Source: Actinomycetota bacterium (GTDB taxonomy: Bacteria > Actinomycetota > Acidimicrobiia > Acidimicrobiales > Ilumatobacteraceae). From it: a DNA stretch of 43,870 nucleotides. Below are positions 11,148 through 20,041 of the stretch, piece by piece (position 1 is the stretch's first letter; each line of letters opens with the position of its first letter). Under the pieces are notes generated by a model that worked only from the letters and a program-made list of their open reading frames with translations, was not told the DNA's origin and did no database searches. Position numbers and translations under genes: made by a program. The stretch covers positions 1 through 43,870 of the forward strand of contig JAQCDY010000003.1 of NCBI GenBank assembly GCA_027729785.1, given 5' to 3'.

Positions 11148-11522
11148 TTATTTATCGACGGCGTGTGCTTCGAGGTCTTTAAGCGAAACGAATTCAAGCG
11201 TCAGCGTGTGAGTTGAACGCAATTTGACTTTCGGCGCTTTGCCAGCTTCAAAGGCCTCTTGCCAACGTGGCGCACAAAGACACCACTGATCGCCAGGTTT
11301 GAGACCAGCAAAACCATATTGAGGCATCGGAGTCGACAGATCGTTGCCGACCGATTTTGAATATTCAAGAAACTCTGCGGTCATGATTGCGCAAACCGTG
11401 TGCACACCACTGTCGTCGCCGCCCGTTTCGCAACAACCAGTGCGATAATAACCAGTTATGGGGTCGAAGTTGCACGGCTCAATCGACTCGCCGTAGACAT
11501 TTGTTTGCTGCCCAATCGTCAT
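11148..11522 (-). CDS. DUF2237 family protein
   Basis: NVYGESIEPCNFDPITGYYRTGCCETGGDDSGVHTVCA ... GLKPGDQWCLCAPRWQEAFEAGKAPKV. Confidence 0.85.
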   Translation of the reverse strand: MTIGQQTNVYGESIEPCNFDPITGYYRTGCCETGGDDSGVHTVCAIMTAEFLEYSKSVGNDLSTPMPQYGFAGLKPGDQWCLCAPRWQEAFEAGKAPKVKLRSTHTLTLEFVSLKDLEAHAVDK

Positions 11523-11537
11523 TGTTCGTGCAGCCTA

Positions 11538-12296
11538 TTAGTTGATTGAGACGCCGACGAGGCGACCGATCACATATGTCACGCCGACTGCAAGCAACAT
11601 GATCGCAACTTGACGCACTGCGCTCAAAACTTTTGATCGCTCAGCCTGTTGCCCGATCGCATAACCAGCCACAGCCGCAGCGATTACGGCAACGATCACT
11701 GACGCATACTTTGCAGAGTTGCCGCTACTAAAAATCCATGGCACAACTGGCAACATCGCACCAGTCAAAAAAGTGAGCAGAGAAATTAATCCAATTTGAA
11801 TTGGGTTGGGCAAGTTTCCGGCGTCAAGTCCGAACTCTTCGCGCGCGTGCACGATAACTGCGCGCTCCGGGTCACGCATCACTTCTTTGGCCGACGCAGC
11901 GGCTTGTTCACGCGACATGCCGTGTTGGCGATACATCGCGGCCAATTCAGAAGTCTCTGCTTCAGGGTGAAGCTTGAGTTCGCGCAATTCGAGCGACATC
12001 TCGCGCTTAATTAGATCATTTTGCGCGCTGATCGATACCCACTCGCCAGCAGCCATGCTGGCTGCGCCCGCAACTGCAGCAGCGATGCCAGCGAGTCGCA
12101 CAACGCTTGAATCAGCACCGCCAGCAGCGAAGCCGATGATCAACGAAACATTTGAAACTAGGCCATCACTGAAACCAAACACTCCGGCGCGCGCCGAACC
12201 TCCGGCAAGCGCACGATGGTCGGGGTGACCGTCATGTTCAAGAGTTTTATTTGCCACGGCTTCAACGATAGTTCTGTCTCGGGCGACAACGCTCAC
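11538..12296 (-). CDS. VIT1/CCC1 family transporter (GTG start)
   Basis: GVFGFSDGLVSNVSLIIGFAAGG, AGAASMAAGEWVSISAQNDL, C-terminal TM pairs. Confidence 0.9.
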   Translation of the reverse strand: MSVVARDRTIVEAVANKTLEHDGHPDHRALAGGSARAGVFGFSDGLVSNVSLIIGFAAGGADSSVVRLAGIAAAVAGAASMAAGEWVSISAQNDLIKREMSLELRELKLHPEAETSELAAMYRQHGMSREQAAASAKEVMRDPERAVIVHAREEFGLDAGNLPNPIQIGLISLLTFLTGAMLPVVPWIFSSGNSAKYASVIVAVIAAAVAGYAIGQQAERSKVLSAVRQVAIMLLAVGVTYVIGRLVGVSIN

Positions 12297-12315
12297 CGAG
12301 ATAGCCTGATGACAG

Positions 12316-13725
12316 ATGGCACAGACACCGCGCTACCGATTTGCGCCGTCACCGACAGGTTATTTTCACGTCGGTGGTGCCCGAACTGCGCTCTATAACT
12401 GGATTCTTGCGCTACAAAACAACGGCGTTTTCGTTTTGCGGATAGAAGACACCGACGATTCAAGAAATAATCCGCAGTGGACGAAGGGCATTCTCGAAGC
12501 GCTTGCTTGGCTCGGCATTGACTCTTCAGATTCGCACTTTGAAGGGCCTTTGTTTCAGTCAGCGAACGCTGCTTTACATGTTGCGGCCGCCGAAAAACTT
12601 TTCGAACAGGGCAAGGCTTATTACTGCGATTTGTCCACAGAAGATATTCAAAAGCGCGCCAAAGAATCTGGCAAACAGGGCTATGACGGCTATTCGCGCG
12701 ATCGCGGTTTAGGGCCAGGCGAGGGGCGAGTCTTGCGCTTTCGCGTGCCCCAGAGCTTGACGATTGTTCAAGATGAAGTGCGGGGCAGCGTCGAGTTTGA
12801 TAATTCGACAATCGAAGATTTTGTGTTGTTACGTGGCAATGGTTCGCCCGTGTTCTTATTGGCAAATGTCGTCGACGACATAACGCAAGGTATAACTCAT
12901 GTTGTGCGCGCCGAAGAACACTTGCCCAATGCGCCGAAACAACAGATGATTTGGCAGGCTCTAGGAGTTACGCCACCGAGTTGGGCCCACGTGCCGGTGC
13001 TTGTTAATGAGCAACGCAAGAAACTGTCAAAGCGTCGTGACAAAGTCGCCGTCGAGCAATATCGCGAAGAGGGCGTTATCGCTGCGGCGATGAAAAATTA
13101 TTTGATGACGCTCGGTTGGGCGCCGACGGGCGATACGGAGATTGTTCCGTTCGAGAAAATCACTGCTGATTTTAAATTAGGCAGCGTCAATCACTCGCCG
13201 GCATTTTTTGACATCGTCAAGTTGCAGTCGTTCAACGCCGACTACATTCGTGCGATGACGGTCGATGAATTCATTCGCGCGTGCGAACCCTGGTTGGTGG
13301 GTGCGAAAGCGCCTTGGCAAGCCAGTGATTACGATGCCAAAGTTTTTGCCGAAGTTGCGCCGCTGGTGCAAACTCGAGTGCAGTTGTTGCAAGATGTGCC
13401 GAGCATGGTCGACTTTTTGTTCTGCGATTTGCCGACTATTGATGATGCTGCATTCACAAAGGCATTCGCGCCAGAGTGGGCGAGTTCGACGCTGATCGAG
13501 ATTCGTGAAGGTTTCACGACATGCGAGTTCACACCTGATGCTCTCAAAGCAGTTGTCGAAGCAGTTGGCGAGAAGCATTCTTTGAAACTGGGCAAATTGC
13601 AAGCACCTTTGCGGGTGGCTGTTACGGGGCGCAGTGTTGGTCCGCCATTGTTCGAGCCAATTGCGTTGCTGGGTCGAGACGCGACACTCAAGCGAATTGA
13701 TGTCGCAATTGCTAAGAAGGTTTAA
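12316..13725 (+). CDS. gltX: Glutamyl-tRNA synthetase
   Basis: FAPSPTGYFHVGGARTALYNW, RIEDTDDSR, KLSKRRDKV. Confidence 0.97.
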   Translation: MAQTPRYRFAPSPTGYFHVGGARTALYNWILALQNNGVFVLRIEDTDDSRNNPQWTKGILEALAWLGIDSSDSHFEGPLFQSANAALHVAAAEKLFEQGKAYYCDLSTEDIQKRAKESGKQGYDGYSRDRGLGPGEGRVLRFRVPQSLTIVQDEVRGSVEFDNSTIEDFVLLRGNGSPVFLLANVVDDITQGITHVVRAEEHLPNAPKQQMIWQALGVTPPSWAHVPVLVNEQRKKLSKRRDKVAVEQYREEGVIAAAMKNYLMTLGWAPTGDTEIVPFEKITADFKLGSVNHSPAFFDIVKLQSFNADYIRAMTVDEFIRACEPWLVGAKAPWQASDYDAKVFAEVAPLVQTRVQLLQDVPSMVDFLFCDLPTIDDAAFTKAFAPEWASSTLIEIREGFTTCEFTPDALKAVVEAVGEKHSLKLGKLQAPLRVAVTGRSVGPPLFEPIALLGRDATLKRIDVAIAKKV

Positions 13726-13739
13726 GCGAGTTTGATTCA

Positions 13740-14351
13740 ATGAAATTGAGACGAGTACTTCTGTCACTAGGCGTGTTTATCGCAGTCGGTTTTGTTTATT
13801 TCTTAGTTTCGTTATTGCAAGTGTGGAATACCGGTCGCAGTGCTGATCGCCAACCCGTTGATGCGATAGTCGTGCTCGGTGCTGCTCAATATGACGGTCG
13901 GCCGTCACCGCAATTTCAAGCCCGACTCGATCATGTACTCGAATTATGGAACCTCAATTTGGCTTCATACATTGTTGTCACGGGCGGCAAGCAACAAGGT
14001 GATCGATTTACTGAGGCGGCGACGGCGCGCAAGTTTTTCGTGTTAAAAGGTGTTTCGAGTGATTTGATATTTGAAGAAAATTCTGGCACGACGACTTATG
14101 CATCGCTGCTGGCTGTTTCGCAGATTGCCTCGCAGAAAAAGATTACTCGCGTGTTGATTGTTAGTGACCCGTTTCATCTTTTGCGAGCGAAATTGATTGC
14201 CAAAGAAGTTGGTCTCGATGCGGGTTCGTCGTCGACCCGGTCGAGCGTGATTCAGGGCGGTGATGCATTTAAGCGCAATCTGCAGGAGGCAACAGGCGTC
14301 GCCGTCGGACGGATTGTTGGTTTTGATCGCGTTGATTCGTGGACTAATTAA
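13740..14351 (+). CDS. YdcF/SanA-like DUF218 protein
   Basis: DAIVVLGAAQYDGRPSPQFQARLDHVLEL, IVVTGGKQ, NSGTTTYASLL, VLIVSDPFHLLRA; N-terminal TM. Confidence 0.9.
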   Translation: MKLRRVLLSLGVFIAVGFVYFLVSLLQVWNTGRSADRQPVDAIVVLGAAQYDGRPSPQFQARLDHVLELWNLNLASYIVVTGGKQQGDRFTEAATARKFFVLKGVSSDLIFEENSGTTTYASLLAVSQIASQKKITRVLIVSDPFHLLRAKLIAKEVGLDAGSSSTRSSVIQGGDAFKRNLQEATGVAVGRIVGFDRVDSWTN

Positions 14352-14384
14352 TTAGATATTTGCGATATCGTAAAACCGTCACTC

Positions 14385-14456
14385 TGGGGAGTGGTGTAAC
14401 TGGCAACACAGCAGATTCTGGTTCTGTTATTCAGGGTTCGATTCCTTGCTCCCCAA
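14385..14456 (+). tRNA. tRNA-Gln (anticodon CUG)
   Basis: TGGGGAG/CTCCCCA acceptor, GCAGA-TTCTGGT-TCTGT anticodon arm, CAGGG-TTCGATT-CCTTG T-arm. Confidence 0.92.
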
Positions 14457-14460
14457 CGTC

Positions 14461-14644
14461 GCAGCACTTCGTGCTGCTCTGCTAAAGCGCCGCAATTATC
14501 AGTGCAGAGCACTGAGGACTTGCTTTGCTTCGCGCCGCAAGGAGCAGTGCGAAGCACTGAACCTCGCGCTGTTGCTCGGCTTTGCCTCGTAGCGCCGAGC
14601 ACTCGTCTCTACGCTGCAATGCTTTACGTAGCCATAGCGCTATG
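14461..14644. repeat. Array of short hairpins and palindromes between tRNA-Gln and tRNA-Glu
   Basis: GCAGCAC-TTC-GTGCTGC (14461-14477), CAGTGC-AGA-GCACTG (14500-14514), CTTGC-13-GCAAG (14519-14541), CAGTGC-GAA-GCACTG (14545-14559), GCTCGGC-13-GCCGAGC (14574-14600), CTACG-13-CGTAG (14609-14631), CATAGCGCTATG (14633-14644). Confidence 0.7.
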
Positions 14645-14673
14645 TCAACACAGATAGCGTTGGAGACCTACTG

Positions 14674-14749
14674 GGCCCCATCGTCTAGTGGACTAGGACA
14701 CCACCCTCTCAAGGTGGCGGCACGGGTTCGAATCCCGTTGGGGCTGCCA
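14674..14749 (+). tRNA. tRNA-Glu (anticodon CUC), 3' CCA encoded
   Basis: GGCCCCA/TGGGGCT acceptor, CCACC-CTCTCAA-GGTGG anticodon arm, ACGGG-TTCGAAT-CCCGT T-arm, then GCCA. Confidence 0.93.
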
Positions 14750-14774
14750 ATCTATTAATGCCGAGAATTTTGCG

Positions 14775-15593
14775 CTATTTGCAGATCGCGATGTCGCCGA
14801 CGGCAATTTCGCCGGGCTGAGTGACCAAACAATAAACACGACTGACGGCACCAAGTTCGTGTGACAAGCGTTGGTAATCACCGTCGCTGAACCAGCGTGC
14901 GTTTTTCTTGCACGGAATTGCATATCCAGTGATTTGTGTTTTAACCGAACCGAATTCAAGCATCGCGCCAGGGCGAACTTTGGACCAGTCAAGTTGGCTG
15001 ACCGTAATGTTTTCTCCCGCACTGCCGCGTGCGATCGGGTGACCAGCACTCGCATGTTGAGCGATAACTTCGTCGCTCCAGATGCAAAGTGCTTGCCATG
15101 GGCGGCCATGATGCGTGCGAGCCATTTGGCGGTCGCCATCTAGGCCGTCGTAGTTGACAGCGCCATGGTTGATCGAGGTTTTAGGCACGCTGTTTGCCGA
15201 AACTTGAATTCCGACGATCGTGCCGACATTTTTGGTCTGTGTAGTTATCTCATCACGGTTTGCTGGTTCGTGGAGTTTCGCAAATGTTGGCCACAAGTTG
15301 CCGAGCCAAGTTACGAGTTTTTGCGAATCAATCTCGTCAATCTTGGATGCCGCCGACTCGCCAAGTTGCTCGAGCCTTGCGCCAAGTTCGTCGTCGGGGT
15401 TTTCGTCGCTGCGAAGCCCCATGAGCATCTCAAGACTTTGTGCGAGTTCGGCGCCGACTGTGGCGACTCGATTCGGATCGCGCTTGACATCGTGCATATG
15501 ATGTCGCCATAGCGAGCCGACACTCAGCAATGTGCGGTGCGCGTCTGTACCCGAATAATTATGGTTGCCGACGACTATTGCGGGGCGTGCCAT
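14775..15593 (-). CDS. MOSC domain protein with about 130-aa N-terminal extension
   Basis: C-terminal half GRPWQALCIWSDEVI, GSAGENITVSQLDWSKVRPGAMLEFG, ITGYAIPCKKNARWF typical of MOSC; N-terminal part unassigned. Confidence 0.82.
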   Translation of the reverse strand: MARPAIVVGNHNYSGTDAHRTLLSVGSLWRHHMHDVKRDPNRVATVGAELAQSLEMLMGLRSDENPDDELGARLEQLGESAASKIDEIDSQKLVTWLGNLWPTFAKLHEPANRDEITTQTKNVGTIVGIQVSANSVPKTSINHGAVNYDGLDGDRQMARTHHGRPWQALCIWSDEVIAQHASAGHPIARGSAGENITVSQLDWSKVRPGAMLEFGSVKTQITGYAIPCKKNARWFSDGDYQRLSHELGAVSRVYCLVTQPGEIAVGDIAICK

Positions 15594-15595
15594 GG

Positions 15596-16753
15596 TTAAA
15601 GTTTGCTGACCAAATCAGGAACTTGTTTAAGTTTTTCGAAATCAGCTGGTTCGTTATAAATGAATGCTGAAAGTCGAACAAATGTTGCATCACCGGGCGA
15701 GACGATCACAGTTTCAGTTTTGAGTTCTTGACTAATTTTTAGCGTGAGCGCATCGCTTTGTGGCTTGGTGAGTTGTTTTTTGAGCGGCAGGCGAACGAGT
15801 CGCATCCATGGGCATGACATTTCGACGGGGACAACAGGTTCGGTACCCCAATGCTCGTGCAACATTGTCGCTACGTCGTCCAGAACTTCGCGATTGTGTT
15901 TGTCGAGTTTGTCAGCACCGATTGATTCGTGAAATTTAATTGCATTCGGTGTCGCAAGATAACTCGAATAATCATCAGTGCCTTGAGAGAAAAACGATTT
16001 TGGAAACCCGGATTCAAAATCCCATGATGGCGCGAGCGGCACCATCTGACTCGCAATTTCACTCGAGCGACAAACAAGGCCTGCAGATGCGCGCGGAGCG
16101 CATATCCACTTATGAAAGTTGCCGACCCACACATCAAAGTCTGTAGGTAGTGCTGGGGTCAGCATGCCTGGCCCGTGCGCACCGTCGATTACGACGCGGG
16201 CCTGCGGGGCGACACGACGAATTGTGCGCATGATTTGATCGACAGGCAATAGCAACGCCGTCTCAGAAGTGATTTGGTCGAGCACCACGAGATTCGTTTC
16301 GTTCGTCAGCGCGGCAAAAACGCTGTCGGCGATGTCGTCTGCGGTCTGCGCGCCACTCGCAAAATCAATTTCGGCTATTCGCAGAGTGCTTTGCGTGCGA
16401 CGGGCGATTTCAGCCAGTCCGTTCAACACGCCGCCATAGCCGAGGCTGGTGGCGACGATTTGTGAGCGCGGTTTCGAGATCAGCGCGCCAGCGGCAGTGA
16501 TAACGCCTTGCGACGCGTTGGGTACGAACGCGAAAAGTTCTGGTGTTGTGCCGAGCCACTTGGCAACGAACATGCGTGCTTCGTCGTGCAGTCTTGGCAG
16601 GGTGGTGCGAAAAAAGAGATTCGGATTGCTCTCGTCAAGTAGTTGAATCTCGCGCTGAGCCTCAGCGACGACTTTGGGCACCGAGCCAAATGAACCGTGA
16701 TTTAAATATGCAACTCGCGGGTCAAGGCTGAACTGCTCGCGATACTGATTCAC
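15596..16753 (-). CDS. Class V PLP-dependent aminotransferase, isopenicillin-N-epimerase-like
   Basis: YLNHGSFGSVPKVV, VVIDGAHGPGML, VGNFHKWICAPRASAGL (PLP lysine). Confidence 0.88.
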   Translation of the reverse strand: MNQYREQFSLDPRVAYLNHGSFGSVPKVVAEAQREIQLLDESNPNLFFRTTLPRLHDEARMFVAKWLGTTPELFAFVPNASQGVITAAGALISKPRSQIVATSLGYGGVLNGLAEIARRTQSTLRIAEIDFASGAQTADDIADSVFAALTNETNLVVLDQITSETALLLPVDQIMRTIRRVAPQARVVIDGAHGPGMLTPALPTDFDVWVGNFHKWICAPRASAGLVCRSSEIASQMVPLAPSWDFESGFPKSFFSQGTDDYSSYLATPNAIKFHESIGADKLDKHNREVLDDVATMLHEHWGTEPVVPVEMSCPWMRLVRLPLKKQLTKPQSDALTLKISQELKTETVIVSPGDATFVRLSAFIYNEPADFEKLKQVPDLVSKL

Positions 16754-16780
16754 CCCCGAGATGCTAATTGCTCGCTTTGA

Positions 16781-18502
16781 CTAGTTTTGTGGGCCGCGCA
16801 CGAGTTTGCCTGGCAGTTCGCCCGTGAACTCGTCGTGGTCGACTGTCTGCACACCATTGACCAGCGTCGCGCGGTATCCATGCGCAGTTTGCACGAGTCG
16901 ACGACCATTCGCCGGCAAGTCAAAAACAACTCTTGGATTATCAAAGCCAAGCGATTCGAAGTCGATCACATTGATGTCGGCGCGCAATCCCGGCACGATC
17001 GCACCACGATCAAGCAGACCATGTAATTCAGCCGTGTCACGAGTTTGACGTTTGACTATGTGTTCAAGTTCAAGTTTCGGGCCACGCTCACGATCGCGCA
17101 CCCAGTGCGTCAAGTTAAATGTCGGCATACCACCGTCGCAGATCACGCCGCAGTGGGCACCTGCATCGCTCAACCCATTGCGTGTATTCGGATGCTGCAA
17201 CAATTCGTGGGTCATTGAAAGATCGCCGTAGGCATAATTCAGAAACGGACGATAAATCATGCCCGTGCCGCCGTTTGCGAGCAAATGATCGACGACGACT
17301 TCAAATGGTCTGACGCCTGTGCGAGCAGAAATGCCCGCGACAGATTGTTCGAAAGTCGGCTCATAGTCAATGGTCTCCGAAGTAATCGGGAACATCGTCT
17401 GAAAATTGTCACCAACAAACTGATGAAAGAATTTATGCGAAGGTTGCTCGTCGAGTATTTGCTGTTTGCGTTGCGGCTCGCTAAGCGCTGCTGCTCGCTG
17501 CGCGATCGGCAGATGCACAACCTCGCGATATGCCTTGTGCATGATCAGCGGATGAATCGTGCCCTGCAAAAACATAATCAAGCCGATGCTGCGACCTGCA
17601 ACTTGCGCTTCAATTCGTTCGCCAAGTTTCGCCGACTCTTCAATTAATTCGAGCGTCTCGCGCCACAACTCTGGATCATCAGCAGGCTGATTTAAATTGA
17701 TGCTCATCTTCACGCCCGTGCGTCGCGTTAGTTCGCGCATCCATTGCCACTCTTCACCTGGCACGCGCCAATGTTCGGCTGCCATTTGAAAAATGCCGTG
17801 GCCCGCTCGACGAATTGCATCGGCGATGCCATACAACTCGTCTGGTTTTGCACTCGTGCCCGGCACGAACTCACCGTTTTTGCTTTTATGCAGCGATGTT
17901 CGCGATGTCGAAAACCCGAGCGCACCAGCCAATAGAGCCTGCTCGGTCAACATCGCCATCTGTTCGATGTCGTAGGCATTTGCATCTTCGTTGTTGGCGC
18001 CTCGATCACCCATGACGAATGCGCGCAAAGCGCCGTGGCCGATTTGTGCGCCGAGATCCAAGACGCGAGGCTTTCTCGCGAGCGCATCTAAATATTCGGG
18101 AAACGACTGCCACTCCCAATTGATGCCCTCTGTCATTGCCGCACCAGGAATATCTTCGACGCCCTCCATCAGTTCAATTAACCATTCGTGTCTGTCAGGT
18201 TGCGCAGGTGCAAAACCCACGCCGCAGTTTCCCATCACTGCAGTCGTCACACCGTGCCAGCTGCTCGGCGTCAACCATGGATCCCAAGTTGCTTGCGCGT
18301 CGTAGTGCGTGTGCACGTCAACCCAACCCGGCGCCACAAGCATCGAGTCGGCATTGATCACATGCGATGCATGAGCAGTGGATGCTTTGAGTGCGCCAGT
18401 AACTTCAACGATGCGCCCATCTTTGATCACGATGTCGGCCGGCCGTTGCGGTGCACCAGTGCCATCAACCAGCGATGCGTCGCGAATAACCGTGGTGGCC
18501 AT
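16781..18502 (-). CDS. N-acyl-D-amino-acid deacylase / amidohydrolase family protein
   Basis: VIRDASLVDGTGAPQRPADIVIKDGRI, APGWVDVHTHYDAQATWDPWLTPSSWHGVTTAVMGNCGVGFAP, LSDAGAHCGVICDGG. Confidence 0.9.
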   Translation of the reverse strand: MATTVIRDASLVDGTGAPQRPADIVIKDGRIVEVTGALKASTAHASHVINADSMLVAPGWVDVHTHYDAQATWDPWLTPSSWHGVTTAVMGNCGVGFAPAQPDRHEWLIELMEGVEDIPGAAMTEGINWEWQSFPEYLDALARKPRVLDLGAQIGHGALRAFVMGDRGANNEDANAYDIEQMAMLTEQALLAGALGFSTSRTSLHKSKNGEFVPGTSAKPDELYGIADAIRRAGHGIFQMAAEHWRVPGEEWQWMRELTRRTGVKMSINLNQPADDPELWRETLELIEESAKLGERIEAQVAGRSIGLIMFLQGTIHPLIMHKAYREVVHLPIAQRAAALSEPQRKQQILDEQPSHKFFHQFVGDNFQTMFPITSETIDYEPTFEQSVAGISARTGVRPFEVVVDHLLANGGTGMIYRPFLNYAYGDLSMTHELLQHPNTRNGLSDAGAHCGVICDGGMPTFNLTHWVRDRERGPKLELEHIVKRQTRDTAELHGLLDRGAIVPGLRADINVIDFESLGFDNPRVVFDLPANGRRLVQTAHGYRATLVNGVQTVDHDEFTGELPGKLVRGPQN

Positions 18503-18547
18503 AACGCAAGCCTAGATGTACAACTAGCATCTAATACGAGGGGCAAT

Positions 18548-19222
18548 TTGGAAATCAACAATGCGTTTGAAGTTAAAGCGCCGATTGATGTTGCGTGGCA
18601 GACGCTGACAGATTTGGCACGTATCGCACCGTGCTTGCCTGGTGCGACGTTAACCAGCATTGAAGGTGACGTATACAAGGGTCATGTGACTGTCAAAGTT
18701 GGGCCGATCGTGGCCAAGTTTGGTGGGCAAGCGATCTTTCAAGAACGCAACGACGGTGCTCATCGCGCCGTGTTGAAAGGTGAGGGTCGGGACACCACTG
18801 GCAAGGGCAACGCTTCGGCGATTATCACGGCGCAACTTGAAGTCGTTGATGCATTGACGACCCGATGCACTGTGAATACTGATCTGACGATCACGGGCAA
18901 GATTGCGCAGTTCGGTCGCGGTGCGCTGGCCGATGTCAGCGACAAGTTATTAAAACAGTTTGTTGTCAATCTTGAGGCGACGGTGCTGGGGCAAGAAATT
19001 GGTAATGCGACGAGTTCGACAGCCACGGGTAGTGCGGGTGCAAATTCTGCTGTGACCGCAAGTTCGACCAGCGCTCAGCAAGCGAACACTGGCGCTCCAG
19101 TTGAAAACGCGCCGCTGAATTTGTTGGGCTCGACAGGTTTGTCTCTTGCGGCGCCGATTCTCAAGCGCGTTTTGCCTGTGCTTGCTGGGATCGTGGCAAT
19201 CGTCTGGTTTGTACTTCGCTAA
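18548..19222 (+). CDS. CoxG-like SRPBCC protein with C-terminal TM helix (TTG 18548 preferred over the tracked start 18188)
   Basis: INNAFEVKAPIDVAWQTLTDLARIAPCLPGATL typical of CoxG; GAGGGG upstream of TTG; the longer ORF is antisense to the deacylase gene. Confidence 0.85.
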   Translation: MEINNAFEVKAPIDVAWQTLTDLARIAPCLPGATLTSIEGDVYKGHVTVKVGPIVAKFGGQAIFQERNDGAHRAVLKGEGRDTTGKGNASAIITAQLEVVDALTTRCTVNTDLTITGKIAQFGRGALADVSDKLLKQFVVNLEATVLGQEIGNATSSTATGSAGANSAVTASSTSAQQANTGAPVENAPLNLLGSTGLSLAAPILKRVLPVLAGIVAIVWFVLR

Positions 19223-19242
19223 AAACTTACGAACGCTAAAAG

Positions 19243-20025
19243 TTATTGAGGCAGGTACGTGAGTGTTGCGTCGTGGAGCAGCGAGTTTGAACTGATCAGC
19301 GTGTTGGCACGCCAGTTTGCCGTGCCGAGTCTGTCGGTGCATCGGCCGCCGGCCTGTTGAACAATTGGCACGAGTGCGGCAATATCGTAAGGCGCCAAAC
19401 CGATCGAATCGATTGCAATATCAGCTGCACCTTGGGCTACGAGCATGTGTTGCCAAAAATCGCCGTAGCCTCGCACGCGTGAAACATCGCGCTGTAATTT
19501 TTCTAATGAGCGGTCAACATCGAGGTCACGCCAAGGCTTGTTGACTGTGATGCTTAAACTCGCGCGACGCAACTCGTCAATATTGCTGACGCTGATTTTT
19601 GCGCCATTTAAAAACGCGTCGCTCTCGATGTGTGCCCACCAACGCATGTTCATCGCCGGCGCCGAGACAACGCCAAGAACCGGCACGTCGTCGCAAACGA
19701 GCGCGATCAGCGACGCCCACACTGGCACACCGCGCACAAAGTTGCTTGTGCCATCAATCGGATCAATAACCCACTGAAACTTCGCATCGGCGGGCCCAAC
19801 GATGCCGTGCTCTTCGCCATAAACACTGTGCTCGGGTCTTTCGCTACGCAAAATATTTGTGATCGCAGTTTCAGTGGCACGATCAATTTCGGTGACTTCA
19901 CTTTTGTCGGCTTTGTGCATCACCGAAAAACTGCGCGAATTAAAACCAGCAAGACTCACAGCATCGGCGGCGTCGGCGACACGCAGCGCAAGCGACAAAT
20001 CACGATCGAGCGAAATTTGGCTCAT
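19243..20025 (-). CDS. hisN: Inositol monophosphatase family protein, probable histidinol-phosphatase
   Basis: TEIDRATETAI, YGEEHG, QWVIDPIDGTSNFVRGVPVWASLIAL, YDIAALVPIVQQAGG. Confidence 0.85.
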   Translation of the reverse strand: MSQISLDRDLSLALRVADAADAVSLAGFNSRSFSVMHKADKSEVTEIDRATETAITNILRSERPEHSVYGEEHGIVGPADAKFQWVIDPIDGTSNFVRGVPVWASLIALVCDDVPVLGVVSAPAMNMRWWAHIESDAFLNGAKISVSNIDELRRASLSITVNKPWRDLDVDRSLEKLQRDVSRVRGYGDFWQHMLVAQGAADIAIDSIGLAPYDIAALVPIVQQAGGRCTDRLGTANWRANTLISSNSLLHDATLTYLPQ

Positions 20026-20041
20026 CGCAGTAGCACCAAAA

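Noticed and set aside
12293-13767. Antisense ORFs of 190 and 196 aa opposite gltX
   Set aside because: gltX motifs occupy the sense strand; the antisense products have no recognisable features.
18188-18547. N-terminal extension of the CoxG-like ORF
   Set aside because: Runs antisense through the deacylase gene; a TTG start with GAGGGG upstream sits exactly at the beginning of the SRPBCC domain.
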